Assembly (NCBI GenBank): GCA_903821635.1
Contig: CAIJLV010000146.1
Location: forward strand, 1 to 43,892
DNA: 43,892 nucleotides
Direction: 5' to 3'
Origin: an uncultured Verrucomicrobiota bacterium
GTDB taxonomy: Bacteria > Verrucomicrobiota > Verrucomicrobiia > Limisphaerales > UBA9464
A program made the position numbers and the translations under genes. Shown here in pieces: positions 18,554-27,639 of the stretch (the stretch's first letter is position 1; each line of letters begins with the position of its first letter). A model generated the notes under the pieces. It did not search any database, was not told the DNA's origin, and saw nothing but the letters and a program-made list of their open reading frames with translations.

Positions 18554-19993
18554 GTGCTGAACGGCTACCGCGCGGAGAACTTTTTCGACGAGATGGTGGA
18601 TGCTCACGACCAAGTGCGTCCGCACTACCGGCGTTTCCAACAACTCTTCAGCGAGATCAAACCCGAGGACTTCGACCGCTACCGGCAGTCGGTGGACCTC
18701 GCCTTCTTACGGCAGGGCATCACGTTCAACGTTTACGGCGACGCCCAAGGCACGGAGAAGATTTTTCCGTTTGACCTCGTGCCGCGCATCATCGCCCACA
18801 AGGAATGGGAGCGGATCGAAGCCGGATTGGTGCAGCGCATCACGGCGCTAAACCTTTTCCTCCACGACATCTACCACGAGCAGAAGATCGTCAAAGACGG
18901 CGTGGTGCCGCCGTTCTACGTGCTGTCGGGCAAACACTTTCGCCGCGAATTCTCGGGTTTCAACGTGCCCAAGGACATCTACATCCACATCTGTGGAACC
19001 GACCTGATCCGGGGGAGCGATGGCGGCTGGATGGTGTTGGAAGACAATGGCCGCTGCCCCAGCGGGGTCAGCTATGTGCTGGAAAACCGGCGCGCCATGA
19101 AGCGGACGTTCCCAGGGATGTTTGAGGAAGTCGGGGTCAGACCCGTGGAGCATTACGCCCAAGAATTACTCAAAGCCCTTCAGCACATTGCCCCCGCCGG
19201 GGTGGCCGATCCGACCATCGTGCTGCTCACCCCGGGCGCTTACAACAGCGCCTACTTTGAGCACACCTACCTAGCGCGGCAGATGGGCATCGAGATTGTC
19301 GAAGGACGCGACCTAGTGGTGCGCGACGCCCGCGTCTTCATGCGCACGACCAAAGGCCTGCAACCGGTGCATGTCATCTACCGGCGCATCGATGATGACT
19401 TCCTCGATCCGACCGTGTTCCGGCGCGACTCCATGCTGGGCGTGCCCGGCATCGTGCGCGCCTACCGGGCGGGCAACGTGTCGCTCGCCAACTCAATCGG
19501 CACCGGCATCGCCGACGACAAGGTGATGTATGCGTTCGTGCCAAAGATGATCAAATACTACCTCGATCAGGAGCCGATCATCCCGAACGTGCCCACCTAC
19601 CTCGCCAACGAAGAGAGCGACAAGAAATACCTCCTCGAAAACCTCGACCCACTGGTCGTGAAAGCCGCCAACGAATCCGGCGGCTACGGCATGTTGATCG
19701 GTCCCAAGTCGTCCAAGGAGGAAATTGAAAAATTCCGGGGAGCCATCGAAGCCGATCCCCGCAACTACATCGCCCAACCGATGATTTCGCTGTCCCGGCA
19801 TCCGACGCATGTCGGCAACGGCCAGTTCGAGGGCCGACACATTGATCTGCGGCCTTACATCATCTACGGGGAAAAAATCACCATCGTCCCTGGTGGCCTG
19901 ACCCGAGTTGCCCTTCGCAAGGGTTCGATTGTCGTCAATTCGTCCCAGGGCGGCGGCAGCAAAGATACCTGGGTTCTGTATGGCGACGAATGA
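18554..19993 (+). CDS. Circularly permuted ATP-grasp protein (DUF404/DUF407 family)
   Basis: A 479-residue member of the circularly permuted ATP-grasp family. It begins [14 protein letters not shown] and includes '[17 protein letters not shown]', '[16 protein letters not shown]', '[14 protein letters not shown]' and the nucleotide-binding '[17 protein letters not shown]' near residue 375. The family is predicted to act as an amidoligase making a carboxylate-amine bond, possibly a short peptide or tag; no substrate is proven. It is the first gene of a trio with the alpha-E and transglutaminase/DUF2126 genes (33- and 42-base gaps), an arrangement conserved across many phyla. The start is uncertain: GTG 18554 gives the usual short N-terminus, while TTG 18497 would add 19 residues. 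Confidence 0.92.
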   Translation: MLNGYRAENFFDEMVDAHDQVRPHYRRFQQLFSEIKPEDFDRYRQSVDLAFLRQGITFNVYGDAQGTEKIFPFDLVPRIIAHKEWERIEAGLVQRITALNLFLHDIYHEQKIVKDGVVPPFYVLSGKHFRREFSGFNVPKDIYIHICGTDLIRGSDGGWMVLEDNGRCPSGVSYVLENRRAMKRTFPGMFEEVGVRPVEHYAQELLKALQHIAPAGVADPTIVLLTPGAYNSAYFEHTYLARQMGIEIVEGRDLVVRDARVFMRTTKGLQPVHVIYRRIDDDFLDPTVFRRDSMLGVPGIVRAYRAGNVSLANSIGTGIADDKVMYAFVPKMIKYYLDQEPIIPNVPTYLANEESDKKYLLENLDPLVVKAANESGGYGMLIGPKSSKEEIEKFRGAIEADPRNYIAQPMISLSRHPTHVGNGQFEGRHIDLRPYIIYGEKITIVPGGLTRVALRKGSIVVNSSQGGGSKDTWVLYGDE

Positions 19994-20026
19994 CCTTCCC
20001 TCGCTCCTAACCTCCCCCCATCCCCC

Positions 20027-21109
20027 ATGCTGAGTCGCGTCGCCAACTGCCTTTACTGGATGTCCCGCTACATCGAGCGCGCTGAAAACATCGCGCGGCT
20101 TGTGGACACCAACCTCCAACTGCTGCTCGATTTCCGGAAGCTCGATGAACAGCGGCTCGCCGAGCACTGGCTCCCGGTTGTTCAAGCCACGGGTGACGAA
20201 GATGAGTTTTTCAAACTGCACCCAATCGCCACTGCCGAAGCGGTTACGGAGTTCATGGTCTTTCAGATGGAGAATTCCAATTCCATCATGCAGTCCATCT
20301 GCCAAGCCCGCGAAAACGCCCGCATGGTCCGCGACCAGATTACTGGCGAACTGTGGGAGGAGCTCAACCGGCTTTACCTGTTCATCCGCTCCCAAGACGC
20401 TCGCCGATTGTGGGATCAGAGCCCGAGTGAGTTCTTCGAGAAGATCAAGGCCAGTTCCCTGCACATTGTCGGCATTACGTTCGCCACGCTGATCCACAAC
20501 GAGGGTTGGCAGTTCAATCAGGTCGGCAAATTCCTCGAACGGGCTGACAAAACCTCCCGCATCCTCGACGTCCGCCATCAGACTTTGCCCGAACGCGGGT
20601 CCCCAAAATCCATCAACCAAACCGAGGCCTTGGAATGGTCTGCGATCCTGCGTTCGTGCAGCGCTTGGGACGCCTACAAGTCGATCTACGGGGCTGAAAT
20701 CCACCCCAAGTTGGTCGCCGAGTTCCTGCTACTGAACGAAGATCTGCCGCGTTCAGTCCGGTTTTGCGTCACGGAACTGAACACCGCGCTCCGTCGCATT
20801 TCGGGGGTGCAGGAGGGCCGTTTCGTAAACGAGGCCGAGAAGCTGGCCGGCCGACTGCTCGCCGAACTCCAGTTCGGCACCGTCGATGAGATCTTTGACC
20901 GCGGACTCCACAACTATCTGGACGAACTCCAACTCCAGCTCAATTCGATCGGCGACGCCCTGTTCGAATCTTACTTTTTCCTGTCGTTTGCCACGTTTGA
21001 CGAAGAGGTGTTCGTGCAGCAGGAGGAACAACAGCAACAGCAAGCCCGGCGGCTCATTGGCTCGCCTGATCGCCCGCGGGCGCGGCCGGGGCCACTGAAG
21101 ACCGCTTAG
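20027..21109 (+). CDS. Alpha-E domain protein (DUF403)
   Basis: A 360-residue all-helical protein of the alpha-E family. The N-terminal signature MLSRVANCLYWMSRYIERAE is nearly invariant in the family, with 'ARENARMVRDQIT' near residue 95 and 'FLERADKTSRILDV' near 175. The Glu/Arg-rich helical repeats give the family its name. Alpha-E proteins always occur with circularly permuted ATP-grasp proteins, either fused or adjacent, and are thought to assist the ligase or be its target; this is prediction. The C-terminal 30 residues carry a Gln-rich run (QQEEQQQQQ) and a basic tail, likely disordered. It lies 33 bases after the ATP-grasp gene and 42 bases before the transglutaminase gene. Confidence 0.94.
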   Translation: MLSRVANCLYWMSRYIERAENIARLVDTNLQLLLDFRKLDEQRLAEHWLPVVQATGDEDEFFKLHPIATAEAVTEFMVFQMENSNSIMQSICQARENARMVRDQITGELWEELNRLYLFIRSQDARRLWDQSPSEFFEKIKASSLHIVGITFATLIHNEGWQFNQVGKFLERADKTSRILDVRHQTLPERGSPKSINQTEALEWSAILRSCSAWDAYKSIYGAEIHPKLVAEFLLLNEDLPRSVRFCVTELNTALRRISGVQEGRFVNEAEKLAGRLLAELQFGTVDEIFDRGLHNYLDELQLQLNSIGDALFESYFFLSFATFDEEVFVQQEEQQQQQARRLIGSPDRPRARPGPLKTA

Positions 21110-21151
21110 CCCACTTCCGTTCCACCGTTTCGTCCTACCGCTTACCGCCTC

Positions 21152-24100
21152 ATGGCCATCCACGTCGCTCTCTACCACCAGACCCGCTACACCTACGACC
21201 ACCCCGTGGGCCACGGTCCCCACGTGGTGCGGTTGCGGCCCGCCCCGCACTGCCGAACCAAGATCCTCAGCTACTCGCAAAAGATCACCGGCGGCGAACA
21301 TTTCATCAACTGGCAGCAGGATCCCTTCGCGAATTGGAATGCCCGACTCGTCTTCCCGGGCGTGCTCAAGGAGCTCTGCGTCGAGATTGAACTCATCGCG
21401 GAAATGGCGGTGCACAACCCCTTCGACTTTTTTATCGATGAATCCGCCCAGATCTACCCCCTAGCCTACGACGCGGGGTTGCGAAAAGAACTCGCGCCGT
21501 TTCTGGAGCTGCCCACGCCCACACCGAAGCTACTCGCGCTGGTGGATGAACTACTGGCGAAACATCTCACCGCCAAGGGGCGCACGATCGATTTCCTCGT
21601 CGAAGTCAACCAACGGCTCCAGCAGGACATCAAGTATACGATCCGCCTCGAACCCGGAGTGCAGACGCCCGAGGAAACCCTGACCAAACTCAGCGGTTCC
21701 TGCCGCGACACCAGTTGGTTGCTCGTGCAGACCTTGCGCTCCATGGGCTTGGCCGCACGTTTCGTCAGCGGCTATTTGATTCAACTCGCGCCTGACGTGA
21801 AATCGCTCGACGGCCCGAGTGGCACCGAAATCGATTTCACGGACCTGCACGCGTGGTGCGAAGTCTACCTGCCGGGTGCCGGCTGGATTGGTTTTGACCC
21901 CACCAGCGGTCTCCTCGCCGGCGAAGGGCATATTCCTCTTAGTTGCACCCCTGAACCTTCAAGCGCGGCACCAGTGTCCGGGGCGGTGGATAAGTGCGAG
22001 TCGAAGCTTCATCACGAGATGAAGATCACGCGCATCTACGAATCGCCGCGCGTCACCAAGCCCTACACCGAGGAACAGTGGAAGGAAATCGAGCAGCTCG
22101 GTCACACCATCGACGCCGACCTGACCAAGCACGATGTCCGTCTCACGATGGGCGGCGAGCCAACGTTCGTTTCCATCGACGACCCGGATGGCCCGGAGTG
22201 GAATTTCACCGCGACCTCGCCGAAGAAGCGCATTCTCTCCGACACCTTGCTGAAGCGGCTGCGGAAGAAATTCGCGCCGAACTCGCTCGTGCATTACGGC
22301 CAGGGCAAGTGGTATCCGGGGGAATCCCTCCCGCGGTGGGCGTTCGGCTGCTACTGGCGCAAGGACGGCCTGCCGATCTGGCAACGCGACGATCTCATTG
22401 CCCAGGAAGCCGCGAACTACAAACACGGCACCGACCACTCGGCGAAGTTCATCGCGGCCCTCAGCACCCGGCTCGGCGCGGATCCAAAGTGGGTCATGCC
22501 GGGCTTCGAGGATCCATTCCACCACGTGTGGAAGGAACGCCGGCTCCCGACCAACGTTGATCCGCACAAGGCCAACTTGAAGGACGAAGAGGAGCGCGTG
22601 CGGCTCGCGAAAATCCTCGAACAAGGCCTCGACAGTATCGTCGGCCATGCCCTGCCCATTCAGCGGGCGTGGAAAGATCACGCGCCGGTCTGGGTCAGCG
22701 GCCCGTGGTTCCTGCGCGCCGAGCGGCTTTATCTCGCGCCGGGCGATTCCCCAATGGGCCTCCGTCTCCCGCTCGATTCGCTTCCGTGGGTGAAGGAATC
22801 CGACTACCCCTACATCAACGAACTCGATCCGACGGCGAAGCGTCCGCCGCTGCCCTCGCCCGACGAGTTTCGTCAGCGCTATCTGCGCACCGAAACTCCC
22901 GAGCGTCGTCAGGCCGCCGCACTCCGTCGTCGTGGCCAGAGTGCAGAGGACGCGAAGAAGGAAGCGCTCCGCGACGATCCGACCCGGCTCCCGCGCAGCG
23001 GCGAGTCCGCCTCGTGGATTGTCCGCACCGCGCTCTGCGTCGAGCCGCGTCAGGGAAAACTTCACGTCTTCATGCCGCCCGTCGCGACGCTCGAAGATTA
23101 TCTCGAACTCGTCGCCGCAATCGAAGACACCGCCGCCCAGCTCGAAACGCCTGTCGCCATCGAAGGCTACACGCCACCGCGCGATTCGCGTCTCAACGTG
23201 CTGAAAGTCACGCCCGACCCCGGCGTGATCGAAGTCAATCTGCACCCCAGTAAGTCGTGGGATGAACTCGTGGACCGCACCACCGTGCTCTACGAGGAAG
23301 CGCGCCAGACGCGGCTCGGCACCGAGAAGTTCATGGTGGATGGACGCCACACCGGCACCGGCGGCGGCAATCACATCCTCATCGGCGGCGACACGCCCGG
23401 CGATTCGCCCGTGCTGCGCCGTCCCGATCTGCTCCGCTCGCTCATCGCCTACTGGCAGAATCATCCGTCGCTGAGCTGGATCTTCAGCGGTCTCTTCATC
23501 GGCCCGACCTCGCAGGCGCCGCGCGTCGATGAGGCCCGCAACGATTCACTCTACGAACTCGAAGTCGCCTTCAAGGAGCTCGATCGTCAGATCGGTTTCG
23601 CGGGCGGCCAGGCGGTTCCGCCGTGGCTCTCCGACCGGCTCTTCCGCAACCTGCTCATCGACTCCAGCGGCAACACTCATCGCGCCGAGTTCAGCATCGA
23701 CAAGCTCTACTCGCCCGACGGCAGCGCCGGCCGCCTCGGACTCGTCGAGATGCGCGCCTTCGAAATGCCGCCGCACGCGCGCATGAGCCTCGCGCAGCAT
23801 CTGCTCCTGCGCGGACTCGTCACCAAGTTCTGGAAGCAACCCTACACAAACGACCTCGTCCGCTGGGGCACCGACATCCACGACCGCTGGATGCTCCCGC
23901 ACTTCTGCGAAACGGATTTCAAGGACGTGATCCACGATCTGCGCGACGCCGGGTATCCGTTCGAGTTCGACTGGTTCGCGCCGCACTTCGAGTTCCGCTT
24001 CCCGCGCATCGGCGACTTTGCTCAACGCGACGTTCAAGTGGAACTCCGCACGGCGCTGGAACCATGGCATGTCCTCGGCGAGGAAGGCGCGGCGGGCGGC

Positions 24101-24541
24101 ACCGTTCGTTACGTGGACAGCTCGCTCGAACGTCTCCAGGTCAAAGCCCGTGGACTCATCGGCAACCGCTTTGCGCTGACCGTCAATGGCCGCCGCATTC
24201 CGATGCACTCGACCGGCACCAACGGCGAGAGTGTGGCCGGCGTCCGCTACCGCGCGTGGCAGCCGCCCAACTGTCTCCAGCCCACGATTGGCGTTCACGC
24301 ACCGCTCGTGTTCGACCTCTACGACACCTGGAACAAGCGCTCGCTCGGCGGCTGCCAGTATCACGTCGCCCATCCGGGCGGCCTCAGTCACGACACCTTC
24401 CCGGTGAACAGCTACGAAGCCGAGAGCCGCCGACTGTCCCGCTTCTTCACGCGCGACGCGACGCAAGGAAAATTCTCCGCGCCGCTGGAACCGTTGATTC
24501 AAGATCTTCCGTTCACGCTGGATTTGCGGCTGCCAGCGTAG
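21152..24541 (+). CDS. Transglutaminase-like protein fused to DUF2126
   Basis: A 1129-residue two-part protein. Residues 1-270 form a bacterial transglutaminase-like unit: an N-terminal beta domain ('YHQTRYTYDHPV') and a papain-like core. The core has a likely triad Cys184 (in GSCRDTSW), His233 (in DLHAWCEVY) and Asp249 (in GFDPTSG). Residues about 290-1129 are DUF2126, opening near 'VRLTMGGEPTFVSIDD' with 'HTGTGGGNHI' further on. This fusion is the standard third member of the ATP-grasp/alpha-E trio. The transglutaminase may hydrolyse or transfer the amide product of the ligase; DUF2126 has no assigned activity. Length is normal for the family (about 1100). No signal peptide is visible, so the system is probably cytoplasmic. 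Confidence 0.94.
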   Translation: MAIHVALYHQTRYTYDHPVGHGPHVVRLRPAPHCRTKILSYSQKITGGEHFINWQQDPFANWNARLVFPGVLKELCVEIELIAEMAVHNPFDFFIDESAQIYPLAYDAGLRKELAPFLELPTPTPKLLALVDELLAKHLTAKGRTIDFLVEVNQRLQQDIKYTIRLEPGVQTPEETLTKLSGSCRDTSWLLVQTLRSMGLAARFVSGYLIQLAPDVKSLDGPSGTEIDFTDLHAWCEVYLPGAGWIGFDPTSGLLAGEGHIPLSCTPEPSSAAPVSGAVDKCESKLHHEMKITRIYESPRVTKPYTEEQWKEIEQLGHTIDADLTKHDVRLTMGGEPTFVSIDDPDGPEWNFTATSPKKRILSDTLLKRLRKKFAPNSLVHYGQGKWYPGESLPRWAFGCYWRKDGLPIWQRDDLIAQEAANYKHGTDHSAKFIAALSTRLGADPKWVMPGFEDPFHHVWKERRLPTNVDPHKANLKDEEERVRLAKILEQGLDSIVGHALPIQRAWKDHAPVWVSGPWFLRAERLYLAPGDSPMGLRLPLDSLPWVKESDYPYINELDPTAKRPPLPSPDEFRQRYLRTETPERRQAAALRRRGQSAEDAKKEALRDDPTRLPRSGESASWIVRTALCVEPRQGKLHVFMPPVATLEDYLELVAAIEDTAAQLETPVAIEGYTPPRDSRLNVLKVTPDPGVIEVNLHPSKSWDELVDRTTVLYEEARQTRLGTEKFMVDGRHTGTGGGNHILIGGDTPGDSPVLRRPDLLRSLIAYWQNHPSLSWIFSGLFIGPTSQAPRVDEARNDSLYELEVAFKELDRQIGFAGGQAVPPWLSDRLFRNLLIDSSGNTHRAEFSIDKLYSPDGSAGRLGLVEMRAFEMPPHARMSLAQHLLLRGLVTKFWKQPYTNDLVRWGTDIHDRWMLPHFCETDFKDVIHDLRDAGYPFEFDWFAPHFEFRFPRIGDFAQRDVQVELRTALEPWHVLGEEGAAGGTVRYVDSSLERLQVKARGLIGNRFALTVNGRRIPMHSTGTNGESVAGVRYRAWQPPNCLQPTIGVHAPLVFDLYDTWNKRSLGGCQYHVAHPGGLSHDTFPVNSYEAESRRLSRFFTRDATQGKFSAPLEPLIQDLPFTLDLRLPA

Positions 24542-24550
24542 GCGAACCCA

Positions 24551-24580
24551 GGGCGCGGCGGACTGAAAACTCCGCGCTCC
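24551..24580. repeat. REP-like imperfect palindrome
   Basis: The 30 bases are an imperfect inverted repeat: GGGCGCGG...GACT on the left and ACTCCGCGCTCC on the right, around a GAAA centre. It sits 10 bases after the stop of the DUF2126 gene. It resembles GC-rich 'GCGCGGACT...AGTCCGCGC' intergenic repeats I recall from Verrucomicrobia. It is not followed by a T-run, so it is not a standard terminator. It differs in sequence from the REPIN-like element at 262-469. Confidence 0.45.
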
Positions 24581-24603
24581 CGGAAGCGGTCTTTCAACTT
24601 TCC

Positions 24604-24628
24604 CAACGCAAGTCCCCCCCTTGCGTTG
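24604..24628. other. Hairpin in the leader of the bifunctional-nuclease gene
   Basis: A perfect 9-bp stem, CAACGCAAG (24604-24612) and CTTGCGTTG (24620-24628), closes a 7-base pyrimidine loop. No T-run follows. It ends 27 bases before the ATG at 24656, so it would lie in the 5' leader of the mRNA for the nuclease-domain protein and HolA. A role in processing or translation control is possible but untested. Confidence 0.5.
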
Positions 24629-24655
24629 GAGCCGTCCGCTTCCCACACTCTCCGT

Positions 24656-25120
24656 ATGAAGAAGGACGTGCTGCCCGTGCAAATCCGCGGTCTGCTGCCC
24701 GCCAACAGCGGAGTGGCCCTCTTTCTGGGCAATGACGAGAAGGTCTTCGTCATCCAAGTCGAACACAACATGGGCGCGGTGATTGGGATGGCCCTGCGAG
24801 GCGCTCAGCACGAACGCCCCCTGACTCACGACCTGATCGGCCACATTTTCCAAGGTTTCGGCATTTCGGTGGAACGCGTCGTGATCACCGAACTGCGGAA
24901 TTCCACCTATTTTGCCCGGCTTATCCTGAAGCAAGAAAATGAACTGGGCTCCAAACTTGTCGAACTGGATGCCCGCCCCAGCGATTGCCTCGCCATCGCC
25001 GCGGCGCAAAAGCGACCCATTTTCGTCACGACCACCCTCTTCCAAACCGTGGAAGACATGACCGAGGTTTTGAAACGTATCGGCGACGAAAACCAAGGCG
25101 AGGAGCCCGAGCAAACCTGA
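24656..25120 (+). CDS. Bifunctional nuclease (BFN/DUF151) domain protein
   Basis: A 154-residue single-domain protein of the BFN family. The domain covers about residues 5-130, with 'NMGAVIGMALRG', 'RPLTHDLIG' and the hallmark 'LDARPSDCLAIA' near residue 110. Plant BFN proteins have been reported to have RNase and DNase activity; bacterial members are uncharacterised, and some crystallise as trimers. The C-terminal 25 residues are acidic and probably disordered. ATG 24656 is preferred to an upstream in-frame TTG at 24626, which lies inside the leader hairpin. The stop codon shares one base with the holA start (TGATG), so the two genes are translationally coupled. Confidence 0.9.
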   Translation: MKKDVLPVQIRGLLPANSGVALFLGNDEKVFVIQVEHNMGAVIGMALRGAQHERPLTHDLIGHIFQGFGISVERVVITELRNSTYFARLILKQENELGSKLVELDARPSDCLAIAAAQKRPIFVTTTLFQTVEDMTEVLKRIGDENQGEEPEQT

Positions 25121-26268
25121 TGGCCAAGGCAATTGCCAACTCCGCGCCCCTCCTGCTCATCTGTGGCGACGACGATTTCACGGTCAAACAGAAGGCCCGC
25201 GCCTACTTTGACCAGTGGTCGGCCGAACTGGGCGGCATGGACCATGAAATCGTGGATGCCTCGGCTGGAAATGCCGGCGAGGCGCTGAACCGCTTGGGTC
25301 GCCTCCGGGAAGCGCTCAACACTCTTCCCTTCTTCGGCGGGGCCAAGGTGATTTGGTTCCGCGACTGCACCTTCTTGGGTGAAGACCGCACCTCCGCCAG
25401 CGCCGCCGTCACCGAAGAACTCACCCGTCTCGGCGACGAATTGAAGGCGTTTCGCTGGGATGGGGTCCGACTGCTGATCTCCAGTTCCAAACCGGACAAA
25501 CGTCGCTCGTTCTACAAGACGGTCGAAAAGCTGGGGTCAGTGGAATCATTCAACGCCCTGTCCGCGGACGACAAAGATTGGGCCGGCAAGGCTGAGGCCG
25601 AAGCCCTGCGCCTGTTCCAGTTGGGGCATAAAGACATCGCCGACAATGCCTTGGCGGAACTCGTCACGCGTGTCGGGCCAAACCTGCGCGCCCTTACCAA
25701 CGAGGTGGAAAAACTCTCCCTCTACGTTGGCGACCGCCCCGAAGTGGCCTTGGCCGACGTCCAGACGATGACCACCCCGCAAAAGCTGGCGAAGGCGTTC
25801 GCGCTCGGCGAAGCGCTCGGTGAACGCGACTTGGCCAAACTGCTCCGGGTGCTCGACCAAGAGCTCTGGGAAATTCGGACAGGCGTAGACAAAAAGAAAT
25901 CCGAGATCGGCCTGCTTTATGGCCTAATTTCTAAGATCCGAGCCCTGTTGATGCTACGGGAACTACGGGATCAAGGCCTGCTCAAGCCGGTGCGCGATTA
26001 CAACTCGTTCAAGTCCCAACTGGATCGCCTGCCCACCACGTCGCTACCCGATGACAAGCGTTACAATCCGTTGGCCGGCCATCCGTTCGTGCTGTTTCAA
26101 GCCGCGCGGCAGGCGGAAAACTACTCCGTCCCAGAACTAATCCACGCGATGGGGGCGCTGCTGGATGCGAACGTGAAACTGGTCAGCAGCGGCTTGGACG
26201 AAGCCATGGTGCTCCAGCAGGCTCTGGTCGAAATCGTCGGCTTGCGGCCCAAAGCCGCCGCCCGTTAA
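25120..26268 (+). CDS. holA: DNA polymerase III delta subunit
   Basis: A 382-residue HolA homologue, slightly longer than the usual 330-350. The N-terminus 'LLLICGDDDFTVKQKARAYF' matches the start of domain I of delta. 'LPFFGGAKVIWFRDCTFL' near residue 70 is the typical strand-turn with a conserved Phe/Gly. The C-terminal helical collar region includes 'DNALAELVTRVGPNLRALTNEVEKL' and 'LAKAFALGEAL'. Delta binds and opens the beta sliding clamp within the clamp loader. The ATG overlaps the stop of the BFN gene by one base, and a GAGGAG lies about 15 bases upstream. The stop overlaps the stop of the convergent LarA-family gene by four bases (TTAA at 26265-26268). Confidence 0.92.
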   Translation: MAKAIANSAPLLLICGDDDFTVKQKARAYFDQWSAELGGMDHEIVDASAGNAGEALNRLGRLREALNTLPFFGGAKVIWFRDCTFLGEDRTSASAAVTEELTRLGDELKAFRWDGVRLLISSSKPDKRRSFYKTVEKLGSVESFNALSADDKDWAGKAEAEALRLFQLGHKDIADNALAELVTRVGPNLRALTNEVEKLSLYVGDRPEVALADVQTMTTPQKLAKAFALGEALGERDLAKLLRVLDQELWEIRTGVDKKKSEIGLLYGLISKIRALLMLRELRDQGLLKPVRDYNSFKSQLDRLPTTSLPDDKRYNPLAGHPFVLFQAARQAENYSVPELIHAMGALLDANVKLVSSGLDEAMVLQQALVEIVGLRPKAAAR

Positions 26269-27533
26269 GGCAGATACGGAATCGTCAGGGGCCCCTGCGG
26301 CAGCACGGCGACCCGGGCTTCCGGACCGAAGCGTTCCAATTCCGCCTTCACCGTCGCGGCAATATCCCGGCACGGCGTGAGGTGGGCCGCCCGCACCGCT
26401 TCATCCGTCATCCGGGTGTGGAGCAACACCTTGGCTCGCCCTTGGATCAGAGACTGGATGTGCGCCTGCCATTGCTCGGGGCGCACGAAACCCGGCGAAG
26501 CCAACAGCGTGAGAATGCCTTCCGGGGTGCCGCCTTCGCGCAGCAACTTGTCGAACGGGCTCGCGGCGGGAACGCCTTCACTGCATTCCGCGGCGAGGAT
26601 GATCGTTCCACCCGGCGCCACGATGCGGGCCGCGGCGCTCATGCCCTTCACCCCCTGATACAGGTTCATGTCGAGCGGGTAGCCGGAGTTTGTGGTCACG
26701 ACGACCTCAAATGAGCGATCCACCGCCTGCATCGCGGCACCGCGCACAAATTCGCGCCCGCTGGTATGGGCGGCGACGAGCTCGCCGGCGAAGACGTTGG
26801 TGATCTGGCGGTGATCGTTGAGGGTGACGTTGAGCAGGAAGCTCGGCCCCACGCGCTGAGCGATTTCCAGCAATTCTTCCCAGAGCGGATTGCCCTCGCA
26901 GATGCCGAAGGTCGAGCGGGGATCGTTGAGGTTATCCCAACCGTGGTTGCTCATCACCGTTTCGGTGTGCGCTACGCCCGGCATGAGCGCCTTGGGCCCG
27001 CCGCTGAAGCCGGCAAAAAAATGCGGCTCGATGAACCCGGTCAGAATCCGCACGTCGGCCTCGACCGCAAGCCGGTTGATCCAGGCCGGGGTGCCGGTGC
27101 GGGTCGTGCCCAACTGCACACAGGCATCGTGGTTCTCAGGTTCGTGGTTCACCACGCGCCAATTCGCGACGACTTCGGCGGTGAGCATCTTTTCCAACTC
27201 GGCCCGAGTGTTCGGCCGGTGGGTGCCGAGTTGGTTCAGCAACGTGACCTGCTCGCGCCGGACGCCCTGCTGTTCGAGGTAGGCGAGCAACCATGGAATA
27301 AGCCGGTGATTCGGCGTGGCCCGGGTGATGTCGGTAAACAGGATGACAATCTTAGCGTCAGGCTTGAGCCAAGCCCGCAACGGGGGCGCCCCAATGGGGG
27401 CTTCCAACGCGGCGATCAGGGCGGCGCGCTCATCGGCGAGACCCGGCCGAAACGACGGTTCGATGACCGTGGTGCGCCCGTCCGGAAATTCGACGGGCAG
27501 TTGGCCCTGACCGTAAGCGAGTTGAACTTGCAT
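26265..27533 (-). CDS. LarA family nickel-pincer racemase-like protein (DUF2088)
   Basis: A 422-residue LarA homologue. Lactobacillus LarA binds the nickel-pincer cofactor through Lys184 and His200 and uses His108 and His174 in catalysis. Here the same residues occur shifted by exactly three: His105 (GTHRP), His171 (IEPHFFAGF), Lys181 (GGPKALMPG) and His197 (MSNHGWD). The substrate loop 'FTDITRATPN' is present. An active pincer enzyme that racemises or epimerises an alpha-hydroxy acid is therefore likely, but the substrate is open because the superfamily is broad. The cofactor genes larB, larC and larE are not in the window. ATG 27533 is chosen; longer in-frame extensions upstream cross a terminator and are not family-like. 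Confidence 0.92.
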   Translation of the reverse strand: MQVQLAYGQGQLPVEFPDGRTTVIEPSFRPGLADERAALIAALEAPIGAPPLRAWLKPDAKIVILFTDITRATPNHRLIPWLLAYLEQQGVRREQVTLLNQLGTHRPNTRAELEKMLTAEVVANWRVVNHEPENHDACVQLGTTRTGTPAWINRLAVEADVRILTGFIEPHFFAGFSGGPKALMPGVAHTETVMSNHGWDNLNDPRSTFGICEGNPLWEELLEIAQRVGPSFLLNVTLNDHRQITNVFAGELVAAHTSGREFVRGAAMQAVDRSFEVVVTTNSGYPLDMNLYQGVKGMSAAARIVAPGGTIILAAECSEGVPAASPFDKLLREGGTPEGILTLLASPGFVRPEQWQAHIQSLIQGRAKVLLHTRMTDEAVRAAHLTPCRDIAATVKAELERFGPEARVAVLPQGPLTIPYLP

Positions 27534-27584
27534 GCGGCGAGTATGACGAGCGGGAAATGGCGGCGCCAGTCTGGGGAGGTGGAC

Positions 27585-27612
27585 AAAAAACGGCCGGGCT
27601 ACTTGCCCGGCC
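27585..27612 (-). terminator. Intrinsic terminator after the SMP-30-type gene
   Basis: On the minus strand an 8-bp perfect stem, GGCCGGGC (27612-27605) and GCCCGGCC (27599-27592), with a 5-base loop leads into a G and six T (27590-27585). It begins 27 bases after the stop of the lactonase-like gene and separates it from the LarA-family gene, making them separate transcription units. Confidence 0.88.
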
Positions 27613-27639
27613 GGAATCACCAAACAATTCAACCCCAGC

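Noticed and set aside
21959..25132. Two antisense frames of 501 and 528 codons across the DUF2126 and nuclease-domain genes
   Set aside because: They overlap well-supported genes, have Arg/Val/Gly-biased composition and no recognisable domain.
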